DNA of 64,000 bases, taken from the NCBI GenBank assembly GCA_903813345.2, contig CAIIXF020000001.1, forward strand, positions 23,147,915 to 23,211,914. Reading direction: 5' to 3'. The notes beneath the pieces are model-generated. The model saw nothing but the letters and a program-made list of their open reading frames with translations. It did not search any database and was not told where the DNA came from. Positions 38,001 to 53,000 of this stretch are shown one piece after another (the stretch's first letter is position 1; each line of letters starts with the position of its first letter). The translations under genes were made by a program, and so were the position numbers. The stretch comes from Owenia fusiformis (lineage: Eukaryota; Annelida; Polychaeta; Sabellida; Oweniidae).

Positions 38001-41000
38001 TTCACTCCTGAAGGGATTGCAATACATGTGGAAAAATAGGAGAAATTCAGTCTAAAATTATGTGGGCCAGACAAAACTACTAATGTCAAAAAGGGTGAAC
38101 AACCATAGAAAGCTGCTACCATGTAATAATACCATACCATGGGCTTTCAAGAGATTTCTGTTGAAAGCCCATGATAATACACAATATTTCAAACGGTCAT
38201 CAAGAGAAATCTATGGATAGTTTCCATCCCTCATTCACTCCCTTATGCCATTTAGCCATGAAATATTCAGGGCTTCAAAATGTGGTTAAAAAGTATGTAC
38301 ATCTTGTATATTAGAAGTCACACGTAGGTGAGAGAAAAAACAATGCAATCTATGCTACTATATACTTGTAATCTGGAAAGAGGTAACGTTACATTCTCCA
38401 ACCCCTACACTAAATGCCAGCCTAATTAGCACTAGGCCTGTTAGTTTCACAGACTAACAATCAATGTAATTGAAGCAGCTAACAAGATTTTTGGCTTGTT
38501 ATGTAACATTTATCAGTTTCCAGACAATTAGATAGTAAGATGTCTAATGTTATGTAATGATATTGAATAAGGGATTCACCTATATTTATATTAAATTACT
38601 AGACTTTAAGATCGATCAAAACAGTTTCATTTTTTTCAGTTTTGCTCCAAGTCTCCCGCTAAACTCCTCAACTCTTGATACTCCAGCCATTTTATTTTGT
38701 CCCTTTTTATCTAAATCTTGTAAGAAACAGATTCATTATAAGACAAAAAATGTTCCAATGCATTCTCACATAATGTCATCCACTCTTTTATTGCAGAATA
38801 GCAGATGGTTTATATTGAGAAGATAGTTAAGTCATTCTGTAAGTAAAATCAATAGAACTTATTGAATTTCTGGAGTAAGTTTTAGTTGGGGCTCGCAGTA
38901 GCTCTATCTGCAACAGCTTCACACTTAACCTGCTATAGAACAGTGATTGAACATGGGTTCTGCTATAGAACAGTGATTGAACATGGGTTCTGCTAAGGAA
39001 CAGTGATTGAACATGGGTTCTGCAAAGGAACAGTGATTGAACATGGGTTCTGCTATAGAACAGTGATTGAACATGGGTTCTGCTAAGGAACAGTGATTGA
39101 ACATGCCCGGTTCTATGATGCACGGATTTATATTGCTTGATAAGCAAAAATATGCTGGATAATGGGTGAAATTACACCAGAAAATATCACAGTTCTTTCT
39201 TGTATATATGATTCAATTTTGACCAGTACATATAGATTTAAAATTGTCACGTAAGAAACGAGATATGTACAAATTTATTAAAGATTTAAAAGACCCATTT
39301 CCTTCACTTCTTATATTCTTAAATCCCGGTATCACCAGATCATGCAGCACTATAAGATTAGAGAGGGGCAATATAATCTGTATAACAAAACAAAAACCCT
39401 TCAATTCATTCATCGGAGCTAGAGTAAAAAAATATTACAATATTTGTACTTTTGTTTTTTGCAAAACAACAATAAAACACATTGAAAACAAGATAAAAGA
39501 GACAGAAACACAATCATTAATCATTGTAATACACCCAAAATGTTTAGACATTTTAGAACACCTGGGAAAAACAAACCAGCAATACCTGCAGGAATCTATT
39601 AATAGAGGAACAACCTTTAGTTTTTACCTACCATGATTTCTTATCAATGAACCACGATGGTATATAACTTATGTTTATAAGACAAACAGGTATTTTACAG
39701 TACATGCTATACTCTTCGTAACATTTCCAATACAGTCAATCCTGTATATCTGAACACCTCTCTAATCTGAACACCTCTCTAATCTGAATACCTCTCTTTC
39801 TCTTATCTAAACTCAATTGAACAAATTTTTCGATCACATAATCTGCCATTGACATAGATGTTAAAAACACTCATAATGTAAACACCCGCTAATCCGTATA
39901 CTGGCCAGTCCCAGTGGCATTCAGATAAGACTGGTTCTACTGTTTTTTGTTTTTGCTTCTTTAAAAGTGAATCATCATCTCATGTACTAGGTCCTGACAC
40001 GCATGGTACACTTTTAGTTCTAGTTTTATGTCACCACCAGAAGTGGTGACATAGACAGTGTTCTGTGTTCAGAGTTTGGTAGTTGGTGTTTGACATTAAG
40101 TAGTTGGTGTTCAGCGGTCGGCAGTCAGTGTCTGTAACAAATGGCATGTGGTGACATTTGCATGTCAATGCCTTTTGTTGAAGTCTGGTATATACATGCA
40201 CCCTGAGACCCAGGTACTAGAAGTTATTACTGACCTCTAACTAGGATAGATATGATATTTTACAGATTATTTCTCTCTGTAGAGTACAGATGAAGTTACT
40301 GAATCATTTTCATGAAAAGGGTATCTGCTACATTTATATTTTTTCCAACTTTCATGGATGGCATTTTTCCAAAAAAAGCCAAAGAGGGTTGAGCTTGATT
40401 TCTATCACGTTATAGTTCACTCTTTAACAACTGTGTTAATTGAAAGCCTTAATTCCACACTTTGTATTCCAATGGAGCTAAATATAGTTCCAATGGAGCT
40501 AAATGTAGTCCAAAGGAGCTAAATGTAGTTCCAATGGAGCTAAATGTAGTCCAAAGGAGCTAAATGTAGTTCCAATGGAGCTAAATGTAGTTCTTACACA
40601 CAAAGTATATGATTTCCAGGGTAAAGTATGATACATTGTAAATCTGGTACCATATATACAGTAGTATCACTAGCATTTAGTATACTATACACTGTTAAGT
40701 TTCTTTGCATGTTCCTTCTTGTATATGCCTTTTTATAGCTCCCCTAAGGTAGGATATATGTGATTAACATAAAAGTAAGTATTGATGGATTCCTCCCAGG
40801 GTATCTCAGCATCACTTTGTTGTACCTCAACTTTCCATCAGCCAAGGCTTCATATCTCAAGGGTACAAAGAACTACAAGGTGTTTACAAAGAGGAATATC
40901 TTACTTGAGAGTGCTTGATTATGAACGAAACAGGTATAAATGTTTCGGAGGATTCTTGCTGGGTACCTACATGTTATATGCACGTTGCTTCTCATAATGA

Positions 41001-44000
41001 GTCTTATATCAATCTAGTTGAATATTCAGATTTTAATTACATTCTTATTACAAAAGTAATCAATGATCAGGCACATCCAATTGTTTTGGTCTCGCTTAAT
41101 TTAATGGAAATGGTAACATTTTAAATGATTCATAAAGATATTTTCTAAAATTTTGAGACCAAAGCCAACAAAATATTTGAGATGATTGAAATATGAAATA
41201 ACTAAATTTTTAGGTATACGTGTATGTAATAAAAGATATTGTAAAATCATGGGAAGTCACTTTCTATGGCACTATCATGGTGCATATATCACACTATTAT
41301 AATTATTGCACTATCATGATGCATATAGAACACTATCATGATAACTGCCCTACCATAATGCATACATAGCACTAAACATGATAACTGCACTATCATGATG
41401 CATATATTACATTTTCATGATAGCTGACTGTCATGATGAATACATCCACTAGGATGAGAACTGATGCTTATATTACGCATTTTTGATTATTGCACTATTA
41501 TGATTTTTGCACTATCATGATGCATATATTTCACCAGCACAATGCATAAACTGCACTATCATGACCAAAACCCTCATTAGATGGCAGAAAATTATCCTAC
41601 CAAGCAATATAACCACATATGTGCCGTAGTGCAGTATGACCTCATATAGTTCCAATTCACACAAGGGGAACATAACAATATGCCTCAACAGATTGTGTTT
41701 CTTTCCATGCTTCTTCAATATTCCACAATACAACACACAAAATGATCATCAGATCTATTTAGTGTACATTTGAGATGCTGAAGCCAGTACATATATGATT
41801 TTTCTCAATTATCAGATCAAAATAATAACATCCTCTTTATTGATATACCTTATGTCTTAATGACAATAGATGTACTAGGACAATAACTGGATCGAAATGA
41901 AATACTGTATGACCACAATTGGGTCATTGAATGCCCTAGATATCAATAAATATAAATGAGAAAACTAGAGAATTCTAGAAAAACTGAGTCGACTAATAGA
42001 ACATGTAACACAATGTTACATTAATAAATGACAAAAGCCCATTATACAATGTAGTTCCATCCCTTTGGTGATAAAATTTCATGTAGCTTCCAACTGTAAA
42101 AAGCAACTCCAAGATTAATTTGATGATCTATCTACAAATAGAATCTGAGAATAGATCCAGATTTTCGTTAAAAGAAGTAGGTTTTCTATTTAATAACTAA
42201 GCTAGTATTGATTGATTCAGTTAGGCACTTTAAAAGCTATGTACGGTCATTCAATAAGTAAAGCTAATTTTGCTCTACAACTTCTATCTTATAAAAGATA
42301 TTGCCCACATTTTAACAGAAGTGGCAAATTACAAATATTTTGAAAATACGATGAAGATTATCATGATGTTTGGCACTTATGAGACAGTGGCTACAATATG
42401 ACTTTGTGGCTACAATATGATACAATACAAAAGCTTCAATTTGATACAGGGTCTACAATATGACAAAGTAAATTTTTAAACTGCCTTTACCAAATTACAG
42501 ATAACATGGGAGACATACATGTAGAAAAAGCTCTCTTAAACTTGGATTATGAAACCAACTTTAAAGTTTTTACTTTCACTGAAAATGTGATTCCCATTCA
42601 GCTCATGTGGGGGAGTTCTCTCCCCTTAGATGAGATTGCATTTGAAGCGTTCTGGGGCATTTTAAAATACAAAATTCCAACTAATATGGATTAATAAAAT
42701 GTAAATTATTGGCCATTTTTTCCAATAATCCAGTATTTTTAAAGTGTGGGGTAATTTATTATAAAAAATAAAAAATAAACTTTTCTCTAAACTTTGAGAG
42801 TATGCCTGGATGGCGTTTTATGCGTATATGACGCTACGCCATTGATGCAAGATGTTTCAAATTGTATAGTTATATCAAACTACATAGATACTAGTATTCC
42901 AGAATTCCGCGGCGTGGACGGAATTTGACAAAACTTCAATTTTTTGCAGAATCCCTGATTTTCATGAAAATCCCGCGGTATTACCAGAATTTCCAAAAAT
43001 TACATATTTTACGATCTACTACATTTTAGATGCAATTTTGTATGTAGATTTCAAATATGATCACTTTGACAAAATTTGAAATAAATATTGATGAAAATCA
43101 ATTATATTTCTCCTGGCGTCTGACTCTATTCAACACAGTATTTGCAAGAATAAATCTAATAAATCTTAACTACATTACACAATTATGGAGAAAATAATAT
43201 TTTGATTCAGAATTCTTTGACAAAACTATCTCATGAAAACCTGCTAAAATCTCATTTTGATAAATAAAAATGAAGTGGAAAGTACTCAGATAAACTGATA
43301 TTGGACACCAAATAATGGTTTAAAAAGTCATTTTTTCTAAAAAATGTGTTTTAAGTGAGAACTAAAGGCTAAGAATTGACCTAATTTTGCCAGATTTCAT
43401 TTTTAAGCTGCCTTTCAGAGTGACCAGATCAGCTTGACCTTCAGTTTTATAACACATGTCATGGATTTCATTCCAAATATGGAAAGTGTAAAAATAGAGC
43501 TGTCAATCAAATCTGAATATTCTCAAGTGAAAGTGAATTTTAGCTTGATAAGCTGATTCTGCATTTCTATAAGGATTTGACGTGTGTGGAAATGTCTTAA
43601 TAAACTGAAACTTAATAATAGAATATAATTTAATGTATTATATAGTTACTTTGGTTACTTTGACCTTTGTAATTAAAAATAAATTGCTTGAATTCAATTT
43701 TGTGCATATACATGTACATGTATATTGCGTATGTGTTTATTTTTTGTGTACCCTATATATAATTTTAAAATGCAAAAAACACTGATATAGAACTGCAAAA
43801 TTAGATGACTTTATGATTTATATTGATTGATTAGATAATTAATTAATTTGGACTGCACCTTTTGATTTTAATTTAACATTTGTCTGGAAGTAAATCTCAC
43901 GATAATTTTTGAAGACAAGATTCTATATTACCTCAGACCCAAATACCACTTCAAAATTCCCTCAGTTGGTAATTTTTCATAAACACATCAAAGTTTAGAT

Positions 44001-47000
44001 CCATTCAGATGAGATGTTCATTGAGGGATTAATCATTTTTATAATTATGACAAGACTATCCTCAAAGAGTAGATTAGTTCAGACATATGCTACCCTTTGA
44101 GAAAGCTTGAATTTTTAAAAACTCAAGAGGTAATGCACTTTTTGCAATCGAAATTCAATTATTCTATTTATGGATACATTTCATGAATTAAATGATATGA
44201 GGTCATACAGAAGAAATATGATTAGATATGGTCCAATGACAAAATAACTGGACATTGATTATTTAATTCAAGCTGAAATGTTTGTTGCAAACTATATTTC
44301 ATATTCGTCCCAATTTTTTTTTAATTAACTGCATCATTTTCACGTCTCTTTGCATATCTGCAGCCCTTTTAATTAAAGGCTACAGAACTTGTTCCTTCTC
44401 CAGTTGGGAAAGAGAAAGAAAATTTTCTGGATCCTTGAGACCTGTGGTCAGTAGGTTGTTGGATAAACAGATTGAACATACATATAATGGAAAAGAAGAC
44501 GAACAAACAGACAGACAAGGTGGTAAAAACTTATCTAAATGACCTAAATAATACATGTACTGCATTATTTGTCAGCGTGACTAACATGTACAGCAAGGGT
44601 AAGAGTATTTAAAGTCCCTGTCTAAAGTTTGAAAATATTTTTTTATCATTCATTTACTATTTGTCATGACTTAAAAAGTTATTCTAGAGATTTTTGAAAG
44701 AAAAATTTTTCTGAAAAAAAAGTTGTGAGCATTTCATTTCTCAAATATTCAAATTTCCCGCCATTTTTCAAAAAAAGTTGAAATTTTTTAATCATCAAAT
44801 ATTTCTCAATGCATTTCGAAAAAGATTATCTTTTTAACACCAATGCAAAGATTGATCAAAGGACACACTATTTCAATAATAAAATGCCATATTTAATGGG
44901 CCACTTCAATGTTTTAACATATCAAAAATATTTTGCACCATTAGTGATGTCATTAAGGTACCAAAAACTTTTTGAAAAAAATTGAAATTTTTTTTTCGAC
45001 GTCAATCTTTTCTAATTATGCTAGACTTCAATAATATACCAATGTTGATTGTCTAACCAGGTTAAAAGGAAGAATATATTATGTTTTAGATATCATTGTA
45101 CCATTGGTTTCTATGAGAACTAGAATTTTTAAATGCATTTTTCTTGGAACCATTTTCATGCACTGATAAGTTCATTTCTCGCTTATTTATGAACCGATTT
45201 TCTTAATTTTTTCGGCAAAAAACATGTGAGGATGAATGCTATGCATTGGTATGAGTTGTTGCTAAGTAAAAGATATGTGTGACCTCTAAAAGTTAGTTTT
45301 AAATAAATTCACAAATTTTGGAACAAAAAGTCTATCAAAAACCACTTTTTGAAATTTAAAAAAAAAGTTTCACATATCACACTTTGATAACATTGGGTAA
45401 GACTACAATATAAGCCAAAGTGGTTTAAACTTTAGATGGGGACTTTAAATGATGAAGATTCTTGGTAGCAAAGTCTATACATGTATGTGAAGGATGAATT
45501 ATGGACAGCCACACACCACAATGCATGACAAGTGAGCAACATAAGCTTCAACACGGACAATGATTACAATCTATGCTAATGGTACTCCAGAGTATGGACT
45601 ATCCCCAAAAAATATTAATTACATTACAATTACAAAAAGACCCTCTCCCGGGATATTTGATGATTTTTTAAATTAAATATTTTTTTCACTTATAAGTTCT
45701 TTGACACCTGTTCCAAATGAAATTAAATAAGTTTGTGGGCATTATTCTAGAATTATATTGACCGTCCTTGTTACTAGGAAAACAAAACAAGACATTGCCA
45801 TGGTTACTTGCCAGGTGATAATAAATGTCACCTAAGACAATGGCTGTGAAAGGGTATTTATTGAAATAAAGTGTGAACTTCAAAAAAAAAAGATTATTTT
45901 TGTAAAGGTGTATTACTACTACTACTTTACTCCAAAAACGTTGTTGTGTTGTATGGTATCAAAAGCATAAGGTATTGAAGCCCGGTATTGGAGATTCTTA
46001 AATTATGGAATAAAAAGACCCCTTGATGACCCCCCCCCCCCATCAACTTTACCTAATATCTTCTTGACATCAACATAAGTGATTTATTTATCATTTAATA
46101 ATGCAATCAATCCAGATACCCAAGACCATCAAAACATCACATTTAATTGCTTAAAATAAAGTAAATAATAACTAGATAATGGCAACTCCGCGGAGTAGCA
46201 AATCCCAACGAACAAAATATCAATTACCGAATTCCAATCAATTATACTCATTACTTTGGTTAAAATTGAAAAATTTAGATTTTAGAATTGCGAATTCCTG
46301 CAAAGCAGCCATTTTGAATTTTCTGAGGTACAAATCTGAAAATAATAGCATAATTGTGATCTACTCCAAAATTCCTTCAATTTGAGTATAATATAGCCAT
46401 ACTTTGAAGGGATCGAAAAATGATTGCGAAATCGTACATTAGACAGCCATTTTGAATTTTACGAGGCTCGAATCAGAAAAAAGATACAATATTTGCAATC
46501 TACTCTTAATTGCCTTTCATTTGAGTATAATAAAGCTATACTTCAGAAAGATCTAAAAATTTCTGTTTTCCTGACCCCCCATACACGGCCCCTGGGGGTC
46601 AGGATGAAAAACACGGAATATATGTGAAATAGATAGATGTTGCGAATATACTACCAAAATTTCAAACAATAATATTAATTACTTTGGTTTAGATTGAAAA
46701 ATTTATGATTTTTACGAAAAAGTCCCGTCATTTTTAAAGCGGCGGCCATCTTAGAAAAATTTTTTTTGTGTAAAACTATTCATCAATATACATCTTTCCA
46801 CCAAAAATGAAGAAAATCCATCTACAAATATGTGAGTTATCTTCCGGACGGACGGACGGTCTGACTGACTGACGGACTGACGGACGGACGGAGGGCTTCA
46901 CTATATCCCTACCGAACTTCGTTCGTTGGGATAATAAAGTGCCATTGTAAATATCTGGGTAAATCGAAAAAACATTCCATTTTCCTATGGAGAAAACCTA

Positions 47001-50000
47001 TCAAATCAGCACTACCATGAAATTATGCCAAGAGCTATAAATCAAAACAAGAAGAATTTATGTACTTTGCTTTACCTGATGAAGCTGAGCTGTCTGCGAG
47101 AGGAAGTGGAAATATACAATAAAACCTATCTTGGTGAACAGTCTCCTAATATATAAAGTAAGATAACTATCATGTGGAACACGGCCTCTAGAAGGATATC
47201 CTAATTAAGTGGAGCACTATTGTATTGTTTTTTGGTTACTCCCATATTTTGACTTGCAATGTATTTTATGGTATGTCAACAATCGAAGGCAGACCAAGGA
47301 ATATTCAAAAACAGCCAGGAAAAACTTCCTTCGATGATACTCATCATCTTTTGTGTGTACAATCGAAACATAGATATTACAACCACACAGCTCAGCCTTT
47401 TGTACGAGTGGCCCACACATCCTGAATTTCATACACACAAACAAATTATATCTCAACTGGCCCGGGGGGGAGCAAGCGATGTAATAACCTTGATCTGTCA
47501 ATTAGCCAAGGTAGGTGGCCTTCTGTGGTACCAAAGGCGTTCTATTAACAAAGGTTTCACTGTATTTTCGAAAGGTGTTGAATTCCCTTACTGGGTGCAT
47601 CAAGGTAGACATTTTTCATTGCTTTGATATTTACAGAACACAAGGTTTATATCAAAGTTTATCTGAATGATGCTTAACTACATCTGAGACCATCATATGT
47701 TAGTCTCAGACTACATGTACATACATAATATACATTTATCAATGTATATTCAGAAACAGAAACATAGGCTGTAACCAATAAGCAGGCATCTGAATTCTAT
47801 TACATTCCAACCCGATATGAAACATTTCCGCAATGTATGGATTCCAAAATCCGCAAGTTGTAGAATGTTCCTGATGATTTAACGCAGCAATTATTTATAC
47901 AGCTGTAACATGTTAGTGAAGATACAATGATACATTTTACAGTACATGTACGGTAATACATAATTATCTCATAAAAGGGAGATTTTCAATGGCTTAAAGA
48001 GATGTAAGGTATCTGCTTGTTACTAAACTGGCGTTTACCCCTTTGGTTTGCAACCAAACTAGATAAGAGAAACACATATAACCTTGGAGGCTATCTCTTG
48101 AAGTCTGCTAGCACATCTTTCAATACCACAACCTGCTACTACAGTAATCAACACATTTATTTAGTAATATACTGCTGGATTTGCTTTCATTTCTATAGCT
48201 GCGTGGATTGGTGTGCTCACCTCAAAGACCTTGTGGCAGTGAATCCAATAATGCACTGGATATTGGAATGAAACATTGATTTTGTTATCGTTATGAAAAT
48301 ATAGCCTAATAATCTTATCAACATGAATTCAAACAGAACTCATGCTTGAATCAAATGAGTTAAACAAGGTAAGAAAAGAAGCAGTTGATGTAAAACCACA
48401 AAAACAGTTGTCATATTCCTATAAGCACAATGAACTGACCAACACCAACACCCAATTGCACACTTTAAACTGAAATGCATATACTCACACTTAATTGTCT
48501 TCTGTCATATCCCTTAGGAAACTCACCTATACCCACATCTCATGATCATATCCCTAAGAAACTCACCTATACCCATATCTAATTGTCATACCCCTAAGAA
48601 ACTCACTTATACCCACATCTAATTGTCATACCCCTAAGAAACTCACTTATACCCACATCTAATTGTCATACCCCTAAGAAACTTACTTATACCCACATCT
48701 AATTGTCATACCCCTAAGAAACTCACTTATACCCACATCTAATTGTCATATCCCTAAGAAACTCACCTATACCCACATCTAATAATCATATCCCTAAGAA
48801 ACTCACCTATACCCACATCTAATTGTCATACCCATAAGAAACTCACTTATACCCACATCTAATTGTCATACCCCTAAGAAACCCACTTATACCCACATCT
48901 AATTGTCATACCCCTAAGAAACTCACTTATACCCACATCTAATTGTCATATCCCTAAGAAACTCACCTATACCCACATCTAATAATCATATCCCTAAGAA
49001 ACTCACCTATACCCACATCTAATGGTCATACCCATAAAAAACTCACCTATACCCACATCTAATAATCTTAACCCTAAGAAACTCACCTATACCCACATCT
49101 AATTGTCATATCCCTATGGAAATTCACCTATACCCACACCTTGTCATATCCCTAAGGAACCTCCCCAATACCCATGCCTTATTGTCACATCTCTATTGAA
49201 ACTCACCTAAACCCACGCCTTATTGTCATATCTCTATTGAAACTCACCTAAACCCACGCCTTATTGTCATATCTCTATAGAAACTCACCTATACCCACAC
49301 CTTGTCATATCCCTAAGGAACCTCACCAATACCCGTGCCTTATTGTCATATCTCTATTGAAACTCACCTTAACCCAATCCTTTTTATCTCTGTAAAAACT
49401 CACCTATACCCACGCCTTATTGTCATATCTCTATGGACGCTCACCTATACCCACGCCTTATTGTCATATCTCTATGGACACTCACCTATACCCACGCCTT
49501 ATTGTCATATCTCTATGGACACTCACCTATACCCACGCCTTATTGTCATATCCCTATGGTCACGCACATTGATGGTTGGCACAAGAATCTCCTCAACAAG
49601 GCTCCATTTATCTGTGGAGCCCCTCTTTACAATAGCCTGATCTGCAGGCTGACCCTCCATGTACATGCACTGGCAGCACTGATCGCCACCACAGTCACAA
49701 AGCATAGACGCCAGATTAAATACAGGCTTTGGCACTACAGGTAATTGTGAGTCCATTAGTTCCTTCTACATGAGAAGAATCGCACCAGGCTCCCGATATT
49801 TCAATTGTTCTTTGATGTTCCTTCAGGTCGCACTGACTACAGGATCCTAGTAGAAGAATGACTCAGTGTAGCTTCAAGACTACTCATGACAGGCATGTAT
49901 CATCCTTCATGTCAACTGAGTATTATAATACAGTGTTGCATTTGTCCTAATGAATCAAACACAGTTTGTCCAGTGAGATTTCCTCATATGCAAATATTGA

Positions 50001-53000
50001 TACCCCTCATATGAAGTCTATATTCTTATGCATCCTTCTATGTTAAAATCCCATATGATAGCTGCACCCATAGTTGCTGATTGCCTGAAGGAATGGTGCT
50101 CTAAGGTGCCTATGGTTGTACAATACTGTACATAGTCAGCCAATATATTCCATGCTGTTGTGCAGTGGTGTCTAATACAGAGAGATGGGAACAATCTAGC
50201 TACATACATTCAGTTAAATATTCAAGCATTGAGCAGCAGCGTATTAAGTAGACGCTTAATTACCACAAGGCGATGCACTCGCTTTCTTCCCTATATTCCG
50301 CAGCAGAGAGCTATTTCATCAAATGAAATCTAGAATCTAGAATTTGTGAACTATTTATAGGATATAATCAACTGATTTCATAATATTTTCTTGTAAATAC
50401 ATGAGAAAGCTGTATTGACTCAACTGCATCCAGAAACATTATCAAAGCAATAATAATAGTACAAATAGCAAAATCAATGAATTATCAAATCACAACATTA
50501 CCCTCTAAGAGCAATGATGTATCAAATCGCAACATTATCCTCTTAGAGCAATGATGTGTCAAATCACAACATTATCCTCTTAGAGCAATGATGTATCAAT
50601 TTGCAACATTACCCTCTCAGAGCAATGATGTATCTTATCACAACATTACCCTCTCAGAGCAATGATTTATCAAAAAATCACAACATTACCCTCTCAGAGC
50701 AATGATGTATCAAATCAAAACATTACCCCCCCCCATAGCAATGGTGTATCAAATCAAAACATTACCCTCTCAAAGGAACGATCTATCAAATCAAAACATT
50801 ACCCTCTCAGAGCAACGGTGTATCAAATCACAACATTATCCTCTCAGAGCAATGATGTATCAAATCACAACATAACCCCCTCAGAGCAATGATGTATCAA
50901 ATCAAAACATTACCCTCTCAGAGCAATGATGTATCAAATCACAACATAACCCCCTCAGAGCAATGATGTATCAAATCAAAACATTACCCTCTCAGAGCAA
51001 TGATGTATCAAATCACAACATTACCCCCCAAAGCAACGATGTATCAAATCACAACATTACCCTCTCAGAGCAATGATGTATCAAATCAAAACATTACCCC
51101 CCAGAGCAACGATGTATCAAATCACAACATTACCCTCTCAGAGCAATGATGTATCAAATCAAAACATTACCCCCCCAGAGCAACGATGTATCAAATCGCA
51201 ACATTACCCTCAGAGCAATGATGTATCAAATCACAACATTACCCCCCCCCAGAGCAACGATGTATCAAATCACAAAATTACCCTCTCAGAGCAATGAAGT
51301 GTCTAATCACAACTTCAAAATCATAAGATATCAAAGATTACATTTTTTAACAAAATATGGCAGTGATTTTGAATTGAGTGGCCATATTGAAAATTTCCTC
51401 TAAGCAAAGGTCTTACGCCAATACAACATCAGCCTATAACATTTGTAACAAATCACAAGGACAAACAAATGGACAGATGACCAAACGCTTCTCTATATCC
51501 CTTCAAACTTCGTTCAATTACCTTCTTTTCCATACTACATGTAAATCTACTTCACTGATCTATTCTTAGCTTGGCTAATTGAATGAAAATTGCCATTCTT
51601 TCACTGAGTATTGAATGAGGCCCAATGATTAATAATGGCCGGACGAGGAGCCAGCTATGTCTATAGAGGAAGACGAATTAAAGCATCCTGGAAATGAAGA
51701 CTTTGACTTCTACCTATTTGTGTATAACATCTTTACATTTAGGCACATGATCAAGAAGATTTTTGAAAAAATGCTATACCTGCATATGTTATTGTCTGTC
51801 TAACTACATGTATTTTGATGAAAAAAAGTTTTGGGTTTTTCCTTGTATTCAAGAGGTGAAGACAATTATAAGGAAATCTTCACTTAACTCATTTATCTCA
51901 AAGATTACTTCTGATATGGACAGATCATATCAATACTGATATCGGAAAAAGATAAAGATATGATTTGGGTGTGCAATTCCTTATGAGTTATTTCAACTGA
52001 AAGTTCTTCAATTATTTGGTCCCATTTTGGAATTTCTGAAATATGATTTTTTAATTCCTAATATTTCATCCACCCAACCATATTTGACTGACTTTTACCA
52101 ATGATTGACTCAGAGGTTATCCTATTAAAGGAAGATGCTCTTGACAAAAGGAAATTATAGCTCAGATATGATAAATAGGATTCTCTTAACTCTGACAATT
52201 CAATTTAAGATAAGGTTGGGTGACCTCAGAAAGCAATTGTATCCATCACAATATGGAATACTGGACATTGATCAAACAAAGTCTAATCAACAGAAAACTT
52301 TCCATTTCAAACCCAACCAATTCAACAGTGGATAACAATGCAACGCTTATCATTTCATGCAACTAAGATGAAATTGGAAAATCTGAAGACATGTAAATAT
52401 ATAAGACACATATGAAAAGAAAAATTTGTAGTTGTAAATGTTTTTTCCAGAGTTTTCCTTGAAGATTAATCACAAGCAATGTCAGGTTGAGAAAGTGAAG
52501 CCCCCAGATGTGTTGCATAACTCAGTGATCTTCTCAAATCAACTTGGTGCAAAAATCACATTTTCACAATTCTGACCAACATTCATTAAAATATGCCTAT
52601 TTTTCAAAATTTTTCTAATTTTCATGTGGGTGCATATGAGTATTCAGATAGGCGTAAACATATTTTTTAAATCTCAAGGAGGTGCAGAACCAACCTTTTG
52701 AACCAATATTTCAAAGCTGGGGGGATCATTGGGATAAGTATCAAAATGAGAATGGCATATACATATGATATAACAAACCATTCAACTAAAATAATGTCAT
52801 TGTCGCCACAGCAGAACAACAGCCACCCAACAGAACACCCAAGATTACACTAATTTACAAAAACAGGGCATTACATGCAAATGTCAGCACCTGCCATTTG
52901 TTACCAACACCGATCATCGAGCACCAACTGCCAAACACCATCCACAAAGAAAGTTGGAAACTACAACAATATACAGTATCACCACTAGTGGGGGTGACAT

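Larger units (their letters stand above)
35739..49526. other. Long Kv-beta intron rich in repeats
   Basis: About 13.8 kb between the Cys-rich first exon and the core. Repeats are listed separately. Open frames such as 39244-39636 (130 codons, plus) and 42506-42694 are not recognised and are compatible with chance for this base composition. Confidence 0.5.

Noticed and set aside
49335-49744. Plus-strand frames with repeated [11 protein letters not shown]-type peptide
   Set aside because: They are the reverse strand of the 40-bp minisatellite and of the Kv-beta first exon.
48484-51311. Regularly spaced repeats that superficially resemble a CRISPR array
   Set aside because: Units are head-to-tail without unique spacers, and the host is clearly a eukaryote with spliceosomal introns.
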